Assembly: GCA_049487715.1 (NCBI GenBank)
Contig: CP150553.1
Span: 372,001-436,000 of the forward strand
Origin: Pycnococcus provasolii
Taxonomy: Eukaryota > Chlorophyta > Pseudoscourfieldiophyceae > Pseudoscourfieldiales
DNA length: 64,000 nt
Direction of reading: 5' to 3'
The notes under the pieces were generated by a model. That model was not told the origin of the DNA. It was given only the letters and a program-made list of their open reading frames with translations, and searched no databases. Of the stretch, positions 28,459-36,823 are shown piece by piece (position 1 is the stretch's first letter; each line of letters opens with the position of its first letter). A program made the translations under genes and the position numbers.

Positions 28459-29256
28459 GCCAAACAACACTACTGAAGAATTTATTCGGGAGGGCCCGAG
28501 ACGAAGACGAGAACCTGTGCGAGGCTCGGAAGACAGGCTCTTAATAAGAGGGAGCGGTCAGGCCTCCGGAGAAGAGAGGCCGCGAGAAGAGATGGCAACA
28601 GGCTCGGACTCAACAGGCTCAGAGGTCTTTCACAGGCTCAAGAACAATAGCCTTGGTTCACTCGCACATTTCCACACAAGCAACAGGACCCGACCCAGCC
28701 GGTTGCGAGTCCACCCAGCTGCGAGTTGCGAGTTGCTCAATACTGCAACCAGTGTGAACCTGTTTCTTTGCACTGCCTCTCAATCTCCTCTTCTGCAAAG
28801 CGGCCTCGTGAAGGGCAACTGCCTGGTTTCTTTGGGTGGGGCCCCAAGGTCGGCCAAGGATGACACTCGCCAGGTGCCAGGCAAGTACGGTACCTGTACG
28901 GTACTTGGCAACAACCTTGGCGAGAGAGACGACCGTAGGGTAGGAGACAGGACTCATAGGAGGGCCATGCATGGCTGTTTCTTGCATGGCCTTGCAGGTC
29001 GCTCCAGTCGCTCGCTGACAGTACACGAGTACAGGAGACCGGCCAAGCACTTGTTGTTTCCTGGCTGTTTCTTGGCAACGAACAACCACCTTGTCTTGGT
29101 ACTTCCTACGCCGTGCCCGTTGCCAGTGACCAGTTGCCACGCTTTGGCTCCTTGACCCTCTCAACCAAACACCTGACGGTGAGCGAGCTGGGCTCGTTGA
29201 GTAACCTTGGTGTGTCTCCCGTTGACCGGTCTGGACAACTGTGATGACCCTAACCC
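28459..29256. other. Gene-free stretch upstream of CFAP52
   Basis: I see no credible gene here. Short motifs recur: ACAGGCTC four times (28535-28640), GTACGGTAC twice (28886-28902), and CTGGCTGTTTCTTG-like units (28974, 29062). The last bases (29249-29258) are CCCTAACCCTAA and abut the first terminal repeat of the retroelement. Confidence 0.4.
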
Positions 29257-29378
29257 TAATCAGGCGTTAGCAGGGTTGGGTTTTTTCCCTTCCTTCCTTC
29301 GGCGGCGGCGGGCTCCCTTCTCCTCCGCGGCCTGGGCGTGGCATCCTGTGCTTTTTCGCCGCACCTTGCGTCGACATC
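29257..29378 (+). repeat. Left terminal direct repeat of the element
   Basis: 122 bp; differs from the right copy mainly by GGCGGCGG versus GGGCGGGCGG and a missing G in CTTTTTCGCC. It directly follows CCCTAACCC. Confidence 0.85.
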
Positions 29379-29790
29379 AAGCACTCGCGCGTCGGAGTTA
29401 CGCGCAGAGGTCACTGTGGACTTTCCAGTTTCATGCGGCACCTGGAGCGCCGACCAACCCGACTCGCAGGCAAATCCGTTGCTCCGCGCCCCTGGTCGGC
29501 AACTCGGCAGCCTCGGCCGTTCACCGCCCCGCGTCTCGTTTCCTCGGCCTCCCACGGGGCCGTCTCGCGCGTCTGTCCTGATCCCCGCTCCTTCGCCGGC
29601 CGTTCGCACCTCCCGCGTTCGGGCTCTGCCCCCTGCTCACCTTCAGTGAGTCATCTCCTTCCTCGGTGGGGCCCGACTCGCGGTTTTCGCATTTTCTCTT
29701 TTTCGTCCTCGTCTCTTCGCCTCTCTCTCGCCGGCCCTCCGCTCTCCTGTCTTTTCCTCTGCGCTTCGTCCTTCCTAGCAGGCCGCGGGC

Positions 29791-30189
29791 TTGCGGCCCC
29801 GCTCGTCTCGCGCGCCCCTCGTTCTCGACGCTTCTTCGCCGCCTCCCTCTTCGTCCCGTCTCCTTCTCCGGTCGTCAATCGCTGCGTACGGAGAAGGCCT
29901 TCAGCGGACGTACCTCTCTCCCGATCATCTCGTACCACACTTTCTGCGACTTGCGGTGGAGACGAGTGAGTCAATCGCTGCCCACGTGGATACATCGTCG
30001 GACGCGCTGAACACGCAGGTCGCAGCTTCCGGCGCATCCACGCGGAGAAGTCTGCGAAGCTTGCAGCTGAGCGGGCAGCTGGTATCAGCTGGCGGCCAGC
30101 TGGGCGACCGGACGCCAAACGGCGCCAAGGACAAGGAGCTGAAGAAGCTCCGTGCGGAGATTGCGAAGCTCCGCAAGGACAAGGGCTAA
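29791..30189 (+). CDS. Gag-like ORF remnant with C-terminal coiled coil
   Basis: An open frame of up to 132 residues; its start is uncertain because no ATG marks the beginning and the 5' part lies in a C/T-rich leader. The convincing part is the C-terminal ~75 residues: ETSESIAAHVDTSSDALNTQ and then the charged KDKELKKLRAEIAKLRKDKG tail before TAA. Position upstream of the polymerase-like frame and inside terminal repeats suggests a gag-type product. No zinc knuckle is present. Confidence 0.4.
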   Translation: MRPRSSRAPLVLDASSPPPSSSRLLLRSSIAAYGEGLQRTYLSPDHLVPHFLRLAVETSESIAAHVDTSSDALNTQVAASGASTRRSLRSLQLSGQLVSAGGQLGDRTPNGAKDKELKKLRAEIAKLRKDKG

Positions 30190-30191
30190 GT

Positions 30192-30446
30192 CCGACGACG
30201 CCGCTCTGCGGCGTTGAGGTGGTCCGAGTACCACCTGGCTCTCCGCTATGGCGGAGAACCAAAGCGGAGCTGCGCGCATGGCGCAAGCTCTGCGGCGGAG
30301 CGAACGGCTCCGTCTATCAGGGGGTGCAGTACGGTTTTCGAGCGCAGTGGAGCCGACGACCCCCGCCGCCGTTCAACCACGGCAATGTCGCAACCGTTGG
30401 GCGCGTGGACGCGGTTAAGGTTGTACTCTCTCCACTCACTAATTAA
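30192..30446 (+). pseudogene. Start of a retroelement pol-like ORF, truncated
   Basis: The frame overlaps and leaves the gag-like frame by one base shift. It reads PPGSPLWRRTKAELRAWRKL, then GVQYGFRAQWSRRPPPPFNH and GN. An L-x-x-W-x-x-L...G-x-x-x-x-W...P-P-P-P-F-x-H-G-N pattern is typical of the leader that precedes reverse transcriptase in many algal and fungal retroelement polyproteins. The reading stops after 84 codons at TAA, ten bases before the right repeat, with no reverse transcriptase motif. I read this as an internal deletion. Confidence 0.45.
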
Positions 30447-30456
30447 CCACTGATGT

Positions 30457-30583
30457 TAATCAGGCGTTAGCAGGGTTGGGTTTTTTCCCTTCCTTCCTTC
30501 GGGCGGGCGGGCGGGCTCCCTTCTCCTGCCGCGGCCTGGGCGTGGCATCCTGTGCTTTTGTCGCCGCACCTTGCGTCGACATC
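30457..30583 (+). repeat. Right terminal direct repeat of the element
   Basis: 127 bp, 1200 bp downstream of the left copy, same orientation. Confidence 0.85.
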
Positions 30584-30932
30584 CCAACCCACCCTCCCTT
30601 GTCGAGGGGGGCCAAACGTGACTTTCGGGTTTTGGACACAGTAATAAACATCTGACTTTTTGGCACTTGACTTCCCCCCCTAACCCTAAGGGTACTCTTA
30701 GCTAGGGATTAAAAACCCCGAATTCGCAAGAGGGACAAGAAGAGGACAGTAAGAGGACACTAAAAGCCCTAACCTTAACCCTAACCCTAACCCTAACCCG
30801 AAGTTAGGGTTAGGGTTAGCGAGCGTGGGGATCCCATCCCTTCTTGGCTTTTTTGCGTTTTTGCGCCCCGCATCGCCGCGCACCGCACCTGCACCGCACC
30901 GCATCGGCGAATCACAACGTGCTCTTATTCGT
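30584..30932. promoter_or_regulatory. Upstream region of the prolyl 4-hydroxylase gene with inverted telomere-like arrays
   Basis: CCCTAACC plus three CCCTAA units (30767-30799) are followed after CGAAG by TTAGGGTTAGGGTTAG (30804-30819), making an inverted pair about 115 bp before the ATG. A further CCCCCCCTAACCCTAAGGG lies at 30674-30692. A C-rich CGCACCGCACC repeat precedes the start. Confidence 0.6.
30767..30819. repeat. Inverted pair of telomere-like arrays
   Basis: CCCTAA units (30767-30799) then TTAGGG units (30804-30819) with a 4-base spacer; potential hairpin of about 16 bp. Confidence 0.9.
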
Positions 30933-31829
30933 ATGCGTGTATCTCCGCCCAGGCTTATCATGGCCAGGCTTACTGCGTGTGTGCCTCCACGCACTCCACC
31001 TCACTCTCGTCGATGTCGATCACATGTTCTCTGGGGAAGGGTTCGGGAACTGTTTGTATTCGTCTGCTACTCTATGTGTCTGCTGTGCTTTTCCACGATG
31101 CATTCCGTTTCCGCGATACGAGGCGACTTAATCGGGTGGTCGGAAAACTCGTCCCTGAATATCACACAACCCACGAAGCGTGACGGAAAGAAGTGGATCG
31201 AGACGTTAAGCTGGGAACCACGCATATTCGTGTACCACAACTTTCTATCAGCAGACGAGTGCCTACACCTCATACACTTAGGGGCGCCGCACATGGAGAA
31301 ATCCACAGTCGTCGACTCTGCCACGGGAAAGTCAGTGGGAAGCCAGATCCGAACGTCGTCAGGGATGTTCCTCCGACGGCGACAGGACGACGTCGTGCGA
31401 GGCATCGAGGATAAAATTGCTGCGTTCAGTATGATTCCCGCCGACCACGGCGAAGGCATGCAAGTGCTACACTACGAAGTCGGGCAGAAGTACGAGGCGC
31501 ACTACGACTACTTCCACGATTCCGTCAACACGCAGAACGGGGGTCAGCGTGTCGCCACCGCGCTGCTGTATTTGAGTGACGTCGACGAAGGAGGGGAGAC
31601 GGTCTTCCCGAATACGAAGGTGCCGGAGGGACGCAACCAGGCTCTATACAGCCCGTGCGCACAAAGAGGCATCGCGCACAAGCCGCAGCGTGGCGATGCC
31701 ATCCTCTTCTGGAGTTTGGACACCACGGGTGCGCAGGACCCCAAGTCGCTGCACGCTAGCTGTCCGGTCGTACGAGGGAACAAGTGGACAGCCACCAAAT
31801 GGATGCGCGTCGCAAAACGAGACGAGTGA
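30933..31829 (+). CDS. Prolyl 4-hydroxylase, ER membrane type
   Basis: 298 residues from ATG 30933 (30960 is an alternative). A basic N-terminus precedes one hydrophobic helix, LFVFVCYSMCLLCFSTM, as in plant and algal type II P4Hs. The catalytic domain begins ETLSWEPRIFVYHNFLSADE and contains the iron site H-x-D in KYEAHYDYFHD, the distal His in SLHASCPV and the 2-oxoglutarate-binding Lys in GNKWTATKWMRV. RVATALLYLSDVDEGGETVF is diagnostic. The family hydroxylates prolines of cell-wall and secreted hydroxyproline-rich glycoproteins in ER/Golgi. It converges on the PAC2 gene only 56 bp away; TGTAA lies at 31862-31866. Confidence 0.93.
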   Translation: MRVSPPRLIMARLTACVPPRTPPHSRRCRSHVLWGRVRELFVFVCYSMCLLCFSTMHSVSAIRGDLIGWSENSSLNITQPTKRDGKKWIETLSWEPRIFVYHNFLSADECLHLIHLGAPHMEKSTVVDSATGKSVGSQIRTSSGMFLRRRQDDVVRGIEDKIAAFSMIPADHGEGMQVLHYEVGQKYEAHYDYFHDSVNTQNGGQRVATALLYLSDVDEGGETVFPNTKVPEGRNQALYSPCAQRGIAHKPQRGDAILFWSLDTTGAQDPKSLHASCPVVRGNKWTATKWMRVAKRDE

Positions 31830-31885
31830 TGACTGCAAAGAACTGCAAAAAAGAAGAAAAGTGTAAAGCCAAAAAAATTGTTTAC

Positions 31886-32710
31886 TCAGGAAAACAACAC
31901 GTGAGCCCAGCTCGGCGGCGCGCGCCAAGACTCGGGCTTGGGTAGACCGACCGCGTCGACGGCGACGTCCGCAAGCGCCGTCGCAGCACGCGCAGGGTCG
32001 TCCCCTCGCTGGTTGACGGCAGCGATCGCGAATGCGCTCACGCCAGAGTCCTCGAGCTCGCGAACGAGAGGCCACGGTCCGAGGTGTCTTTCCTCGGGGG
32101 GCAGAGGTCCAAACAGCTCAGCGTCTGCGATGGGCGCGACGGCGGCAACCCGGTCGTCCACGCGCACCTCTGGTGGCCACCGTCGTAGAGGCGGTCCTGC
32201 GGCTGCGCCGCGCATGGCGGCACCTGCGTCGACATCGCCAAGGCACACCGCCCGCTTGAATCCCACCATCGCTGCCCACGCCGCGACTCTGCGCGCCGCC
32301 GCTAGCGCTTTCCCAGCATCCGCCGGCGCGCGTTGCTGTATGACCGCGACGTGTCCTGCGGCGTACACTTCCATGGAAGTGCTGCACTTTTCTTCGTTTC
32401 TTCCATACGGCGCCCGTCCGACGACAGCGGGTACGTCCGCGTCGTGGAGGTACCCGATTCTCTTCATCGCGTGCGCGTGAATGATTAAGTCCACGGCGAG
32501 TTGCGGTATGCCATCCCCGGCACCAACGGCCGGCAGAATGAGGGTAGGCACCAACCCTGAGGAATCTTCCGATGATGATGCTGACGACGACGCCGACGCC
32601 GACGCGCCAAGGACAAGAGAAATCAATGAAACATCTGAAGAAGAAGAAGCAGCCTTAGTTTCATCCCTAAAATAGAACAAAGATGAAGGCACGGGATCCG
32701 TCATGGACAT
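31886..32710 (-). CDS. PSMG2: Proteasome assembly chaperone 2 (PAC2/PSMG2)
   Basis: 274 residues from ATG 32710 (or 32704). The PAC2 fold is recognisable: LILPAVGAGDGIPQLAVDLI, RIGYLHDADVPAVVGRAPYG, STSMEVYAAGHVAVIQQRAP and, at the C-terminus, SWRAPPSWAHVLFS, which matches the conserved P-x-S-W-x-x-L-F tail of PSMG2. An Ala/Ser-rich stretch near 35-55 is an insertion. With PAC1 it forms the heterodimer that guides assembly of the 20S alpha ring in cytosol or nucleus. It is divergent from the 2OG-oxygenase gene across a telomere-repeat-rich promoter. Confidence 0.85.
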   Translation of the reverse strand: MSMTDPVPSSLFYFRDETKAASSSSDVSLISLVLGASASASSSASSSEDSSGLVPTLILPAVGAGDGIPQLAVDLIIHAHAMKRIGYLHDADVPAVVGRAPYGRNEEKCSTSMEVYAAGHVAVIQQRAPADAGKALAAARRVAAWAAMVGFKRAVCLGDVDAGAAMRGAAAGPPLRRWPPEVRVDDRVAAVAPIADAELFGPLPPEERHLGPWPLVRELEDSGVSAFAIAAVNQRGDDPARAATALADVAVDAVGLPKPESWRAPPSWAHVLFS

Positions 32711-33230
32711 GGACGACGACCTGAGGAGGCGCCATTGGGATTCTGCAGAATAAGAGGCGAAGAATGGAATGGGATGAAGTGACCTGTGAGGAGAGGGAAA
32801 AAGGAAGGGACAGGGAAGGGACAACGACCGTAGGGTACCTGGAATCCGAACCCTAACACCTAACCCTAACTGGAATCCGAAACCCTAACCCTAACCCTAA
32901 CCCTAACCCTAACCTGGTCCCCGAACCCTAACTTACTCCGTTCCGTCTTTTCTTTGGCCAACTCTTTTGTCTTATCCTAGCCCTAACTGTAACCCTAGTT
33001 AGCCCCCAAACCCTAACTTACTCCGTTCCGTCTTTTCTTTGGAGCCCCAACTCTTTTGTCCCACGTAGGGTAAGTTGACGTCCGGCCCACACTTTTGCCG
33101 ACGAACCGTTTTTAGGCCCATTCTCACTCCCGCCGCCGCATCCTCCGCATCCTCCAAGAGTCTCTCGCCTATGATGCCGGTGCCATAGTTAAGAAATCTG
33201 TGTGCATGTCTAAGAGCAAAATCTGTGTGT
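32711..33230. promoter_or_regulatory. Divergent promoter with CCCTAA array and an 85-bp-spaced duplication
   Basis: CCCTAA units, interrupted once by TGGAATCCGAA, occupy 32849-32933, including five perfect tandem copies at 32882-32913. The sequence AACCCTAACTTACTCCGTTC and onward (32924-32957) recurs at 33009-33042, each followed by CCAACTCTTTTGTC. Confidence 0.7.
32849..32933. repeat. Telomere-like CCCTAA array
   Basis: Nine or so CCCTAA units in two clusters separated by TGGAATCCGA, between divergent PAC2 and 2OG-oxygenase genes. Confidence 0.9.
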
Positions 33231-34112
33231 ATGTCTTCATGCCCTTTAAATATGACTACTTCTATTCGTCGGAACTTCAGACCTGCTGTATCTGCTGTAT
33301 CTGCTCATGAAAAGACATCAGGCTATTTGATTTGTCGTCGTCCTTCTCGTCGTGTTCCCAACCTACGGGCTTTACCGTTCTATAAGTGCTCGCATCGGTC
33401 TCGTCACTCGTCGTCATCTTCTTCACCACCATCCTTCTTATCTCGGGCCCTTAATCATAAGAAGGGGGGGTCGCATCATCCACCTTGTTGTTCGCAACAA
33501 GTATTGGTTTTGCGTTCGTTTCTCGACTCGGCATCAGTCTCTGAGTTAGTTGAATTCACACGCACTTATAGTGGTGGCTTAACACCAGAGACTTCTTCGT
33601 TTGCGACGAACCGCGTGGGTATGAAAGATGACGCACAAGGAACGCTCAAACGTATCTTCAGCTCATCTCAAGTGACAAACCGCATAAGAAGGGCGTTCAA
33701 TGACGACGAAAGCTTATCAATAGCGCCTTTCCCGCCGGAACTGCGCGTCTACCGCCAAAGCGCTTACATGGACTGGCACCAGGACGAGTCGCTCTTCGAA
33801 GACGAACCGCACGTCGAGTGCGTCTACACGCTAAGCAACACAACCGACTCAGAAACGCACTGGCGCCTGCCCGACGGGGATGCGCGCGATATCAACGGCG
33901 AGTGGCTCGCGCCAAATACCTGCCTTGTCCTTCTCGCGGGAGCGGACGACGCACCTTTCCACAAAGTGACACCCGTCACAAATCGTGGTGAACGCACGAT
34001 TGTAAAGTTCGCCTTCTCGCGTGAGGGTGCGGTGTTACGCGCAGACTACGAAGAAGGATTCAGCGAGTACGGCAAAAGAAAGGCGCCTGCACGAAGACGG
34101 AGGCGTAAATAA
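33231..34112 (+). CDS. 2-oxoglutarate/Fe(II)-dependent oxygenase
   Basis: 293 residues from ATG 33231 (33252 alternative). The first ~85 residues are Arg/Ser-rich, suggesting organelle targeting. The catalytic core has the H-x-D site in AYMDWHQDESLFEDE, a strand pattern ECVYTLSNTTDSETHWRLPD, the distal His in DDAPFHKVTPVTNRG and the 2OG-binding Arg in GERTIVKFAFS. This is the prolyl-hydroxylase-like/2OG-FeII superfamily; substrate unknown. The C-terminus ends in a basic run. It lies two genes from the ER prolyl hydroxylase, but the two sequences are not close. Converges on the coiled-coil gene; TGTAA at 34234-34238. Confidence 0.78.
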   Translation: MSSCPLNMTTSIRRNFRPAVSAVSAHEKTSGYLICRRPSRRVPNLRALPFYKCSHRSRHSSSSSSPPSFLSRALNHKKGGSHHPPCCSQQVLVLRSFLDSASVSELVEFTRTYSGGLTPETSSFATNRVGMKDDAQGTLKRIFSSSQVTNRIRRAFNDDESLSIAPFPPELRVYRQSAYMDWHQDESLFEDEPHVECVYTLSNTTDSETHWRLPDGDARDINGEWLAPNTCLVLLAGADDAPFHKVTPVTNRGERTIVKFAFSREGAVLRADYEEGFSEYGKRKAPARRRRRK

Positions 34113-34274
34113 TTCGGTGATTGAGGATTTGGACGGCCGACCCGTGACGGTTCCCAATGCCGCGCTCGCAGCTGGTGCCGTGGTGAATCGTAGTCGAGCC
34201 CGCTTGCGTTTGTGCAGGCGCAAAAACAAAAATTGTAACAACGTGTCATGTACAGGAGCAAGTAGTTTTGCTTT

Positions 34275-35015
34275 TCACGCAAACTGGAAAGTCTCCTTGT
34301 CGTCCGCAAAGGCGTCGGCTAATGTTCTCTGCTCCTCCTCCTGGCCACCGTCGTCGTCGTCGTCGTCGCCACCCTCGAAGAAGGATATGCGCTCACGGAG
34401 CTGATGCACCTCCCGCCGCAGTTCGTCGTTCATCTTCGTGAGCTCCGCGCACCGCGTATGGAGCTGCAGCACCTCGCCGCTCTCCTGTGCCTGCATTTCC
34501 GTGCGCAATGGTCTCTCACGCTTCAGCTGCGCCTCGAGCTCTTCGACTTTGGCCCTGAGAAGAGATTCCTCGACGTTATTCGTTCGGCCGCCAGACAGGC
34601 GCCGTGCCCCTCCCTTCCCACCGCCCACTGCACTGCCACTGCCGCCGCCGCCGCGCTCCGCAAGCAAGACCCTTAACCTCGCACACTCGGCCCTCGACTC
34701 GTCGAGCAGACTCTCGACATTGAGAGTTCCAGGCACCACGTCTCTCAAAGCTCGGGTGATCTGTTCCCTCGTGCGTGACCCGCCCGTGCTCGGCCTACCC
34801 GGCGACGCGAGCGGCGGGAAGCGGCCGAATCCTGTTTGTGAAGGCTGTGGTGCCGGATCCGCTCCGACGGCCGCCGCGTCGCCTTGCGCGTGTGCCTGTT
34901 GCTGTTGAGGGTGCTGCGCGTAGTTGTAGTAGTAGGCCGAGGGCGCGGCCTGCTGCGCGTGGCCCGCAGGCTTGGCATGGATGCCGAGGCCGAACCCGTA
35001 GCCATAGTGCGCCAT
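34275..35015 (-). CDS. Coiled-coil protein, unknown
   Basis: 246 residues from ATG 35015. The N-terminus is Gly/Tyr/Gln/Ala-rich (AYYYNYAQHPQQQQAHAQGD). After a short helical motif TREQITRALRDVVPGTLNVE comes a coiled coil from about 160 to 225 (LLRAKVEELEAQLKRERPLR, then LTKMNDELRREVHQLRERIS) broken by a Gly-rich insert. The C-terminus is acidic (GGDDDDDDGGQEEEQR). No family recognised. It is divergent from the F-box-like gene. Confidence 0.6.
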   Translation of the reverse strand: MAHYGYGFGLGIHAKPAGHAQQAAPSAYYYNYAQHPQQQQAHAQGDAAAVGADPAPQPSQTGFGRFPPLASPGRPSTGGSRTREQITRALRDVVPGTLNVESLLDESRAECARLRVLLAERGGGGSGSAVGGGKGGARRLSGGRTNNVEESLLRAKVEELEAQLKRERPLRTEMQAQESGEVLQLHTRCAELTKMNDELRREVHQLRERISFFEGGDDDDDDGGQEEEQRTLADAFADDKETFQFA

Positions 35016-35075
35016 GGAAGCTAATGGCGGCCAACAATGGGCCGAGGGGACCGCCAAAACGGCGTAGTGCGCGTG

Positions 35076-35106
35076 CCCTAACCCTAACCCTAAACCCTAA
35101 CCCTAG
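35076..35106. repeat. Telomere-like CCCTAA array in a divergent promoter
   Basis: Five CCCTAA-type units on the + strand, one with an extra A (CCCTAAACCCTAA). It sits 60 bp from the coiled-coil gene ATG and about 175 bp from the F-box-like gene ATG. Confidence 0.9.
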
Positions 35107-35279
35107 CCTTTTGGAGCCTTTTTCAGATGAGAGGTTTCCAAAGGGTCAGCCTGGCCAGACCGGAGTTCACGAAATTCGAGGATTGGATCTTGCATGAAAC
35201 TGAAGTCGTTGTCGTCATTTTATAAAAATTGTTGAACATAGCAATACGCCTTCACAGCACATGGCGCCTATCAGTCGCC

Positions 35280-36785
35280 ATGGAGGTGTCGCCGGACGTG
35301 GTGTTGGTGACCCAGTGGGACTTGCTCCCGCCGGACTTCGTCGCGCGCCTGCCCGCGTACGTGCAACGCGCAAACGCGAACAACCACCAGGCACTGCGCG
35401 ACTTCGCCTTGACGTGTCGCGCGTTTCGAGACGCGGTGCGATTGCACGTCAAGAAAGTCGCGACGATGGTCGACGTCAACATCGCGAAACTGTGCGCGCG
35501 CATGGTCGATGAGCGCGACAGTACAGCCGTGTTATGCGCGCTTCTGGGTTCATCGGACTACGAGGATGTGCGCACGTGCGCGAAACAAGATCCGCAGCAC
35601 GTGTTTTACCTGTGGATCAGGGACGTTGCCAACCGCATCGCTAACTTGAAATGGAAAGTTCAAACATCTCGCGGCTATTCGTGTGAAATGAAGCCGAAAA
35701 ACTGCGTGCTTGCAGGCACCGCGTGCGAGTTCAAGATCGAACTGCCCGTGCCCGACACTTTGGTTCCACAAACGCCGGGATGGGCGACGCTCTTCGAAAC
35801 GTGCATGATATCGCCTTCGCCTGGCATGAAAGGGCAAACGCAGCGCGATCCGCCGCCACATACCGCGCTTGTTATTGGACCTTTATCATACGCGTGTAGA
35901 ACCGTGGAGCACGGCACTGTTTACGCAGACGAGCGTGAGCACTGGATGCAAGCGCATCGCGTTGGGTTGTATGTGGAGTCGGAGAACCCGTGGAGAAAGC
36001 GAGAAAATGAAGACAAATACGACGCTCTTCCCGTGAGAGTGTATCTTCATGCGCTCGATGTGTGTCAACTGGCAATTGACACGAGTGTTGCCCGTCCACT
36101 GTGTCAAGGCGGATATGAGCTGCCACGCATATTGCAAGACTTTTGTACACACGACGACCATGAAAGGAGAGGCGTTCGGATTTTCTTGAACGCATACACG
36201 GAACGTGGCGAGTTTGTGTCATGCGCTGAGCTTTCCTTGCATTGGACCGCACCTGGCGAGGCGCGTGCTGTATATCACACGCTTGTACTGACCGACGACG
36301 ATCCCGCGGTCAAGCAAGCCAATCGATGCATCGATTGCGTGCTCAATGAGTCGTTTATTGACATCACCGCCATGGCCATAGGCGGGAAGTGGGATCCAGC
36401 TGCATCGTTCGGCCGTGCGCGTGTGGAGGTGTGGAAAGGAACAGAGAGTATAGAGGAGGCGATAAATCAGTACGGCTTCAGCTTTTACACTTCAGAGTTA
36501 GATGAACGTGATATCGGCATCGATGATCTCGAAGTTGATCGCTACAGCTTGCACTTCATCCCAGACTACGAGGCGGCTGACACTCGGGAGGAGGCATCGA
36601 CAACATCGGTCACGTGGGACAACGTAGCAGAGGCACTCGACAATAATCGCCTCGAGTTTTTTGTAGTTCGGATACCTACACTTGACTTGGAGGACTCAGT
36701 AATAAGTGATTTCAGGATAGCACTCGGCGCACGATTCACGGTTGACCCAGAGAGTGCCACCGCGCGCGTGCTTCGTCTCATGTAA
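35280..36785 (+). CDS. F-box-like protein, large unknown C-terminal region
   Basis: 501 residues from ATG 35280. The first 60 residues resemble a short F-box or F-box-like helix set: WDLLPPDFVARLPAYVQRAN and ALRDFALTCRAFRDAVRLHV, with the L-P...L...C-R-x-F-x-x-A pattern. The rest is mixed alpha/beta with no motif I know. Several stretches look like beta-sandwich strands (TVYADEREHWMQAHRVGLYV; RGVRIFLNAYTERGEFVSCA; VEVWKGTESIEEAINQYGFS). A substrate receptor for an SCF ubiquitin ligase is possible but unproven. TTTTATAAAAATT at 35217-35229 could be a TATA element. Convergent with the TPR gene, 38 bp between stops. Confidence 0.6.
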   Translation: MEVSPDVVLVTQWDLLPPDFVARLPAYVQRANANNHQALRDFALTCRAFRDAVRLHVKKVATMVDVNIAKLCARMVDERDSTAVLCALLGSSDYEDVRTCAKQDPQHVFYLWIRDVANRIANLKWKVQTSRGYSCEMKPKNCVLAGTACEFKIELPVPDTLVPQTPGWATLFETCMISPSPGMKGQTQRDPPPHTALVIGPLSYACRTVEHGTVYADEREHWMQAHRVGLYVESENPWRKRENEDKYDALPVRVYLHALDVCQLAIDTSVARPLCQGGYELPRILQDFCTHDDHERRGVRIFLNAYTERGEFVSCAELSLHWTAPGEARAVYHTLVLTDDDPAVKQANRCIDCVLNESFIDITAMAIGGKWDPAASFGRARVEVWKGTESIEEAINQYGFSFYTSELDERDIGIDDLEVDRYSLHFIPDYEAADTREEASTTSVTWDNVAEALDNNRLEFFVVRIPTLDLEDSVISDFRIALGARFTVDPESATARVLRLM

Positions 36786-36823
36786 CATATTAGTGCTTCT
36801 TGTAGACTAAGTTATTTACATGG

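Larger units (their letters stand above)
29257..30583 (+). mobile_element. Truncated retrotransposon-like element with ~125-bp direct terminal repeats
   Basis: Direct repeats of 122 bp (29257-29378) and 127 bp (30457-30583) share TAATCAGGCGTTAGCAGGGT through CACCTTGCGTCGACATC, with only small indels in the C/G runs. Between them: a pyrimidine-rich leader (29640-29870), an ORF ending in a coiled-coil (29791-30189), and an overlapping frame with the start of a polymerase-like polyprotein (30192-30446) that is cut short just before the second repeat. This fits a non-autonomous, internally deleted LTR-, DIRS- or Penelope-like element. The repeats do not begin TG or end CA, so a classical LTR is not demonstrated. 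Flanks (CTAACCC and CCAACCC) are too degenerate to call a target duplication. Confidence 0.55.

Noticed and set aside
28886-28910. GTACGGTACCTGTACGGTAC as a palindrome
   Set aside because: Close inspection shows a direct repeat of GTACGGTAC rather than a true inverted repeat.
28427-29155. 242-codon + frame upstream of CFAP52
   Set aside because: No domain or convincing composition; overlaps the CFAP52 first exon antisense.
30440-30475. Hammerhead ribozyme in the direct repeats (CTGATG nearby)
   Set aside because: The conserved CTGATGA and GAAA core are not both present, and the sequence differs before the left repeat.
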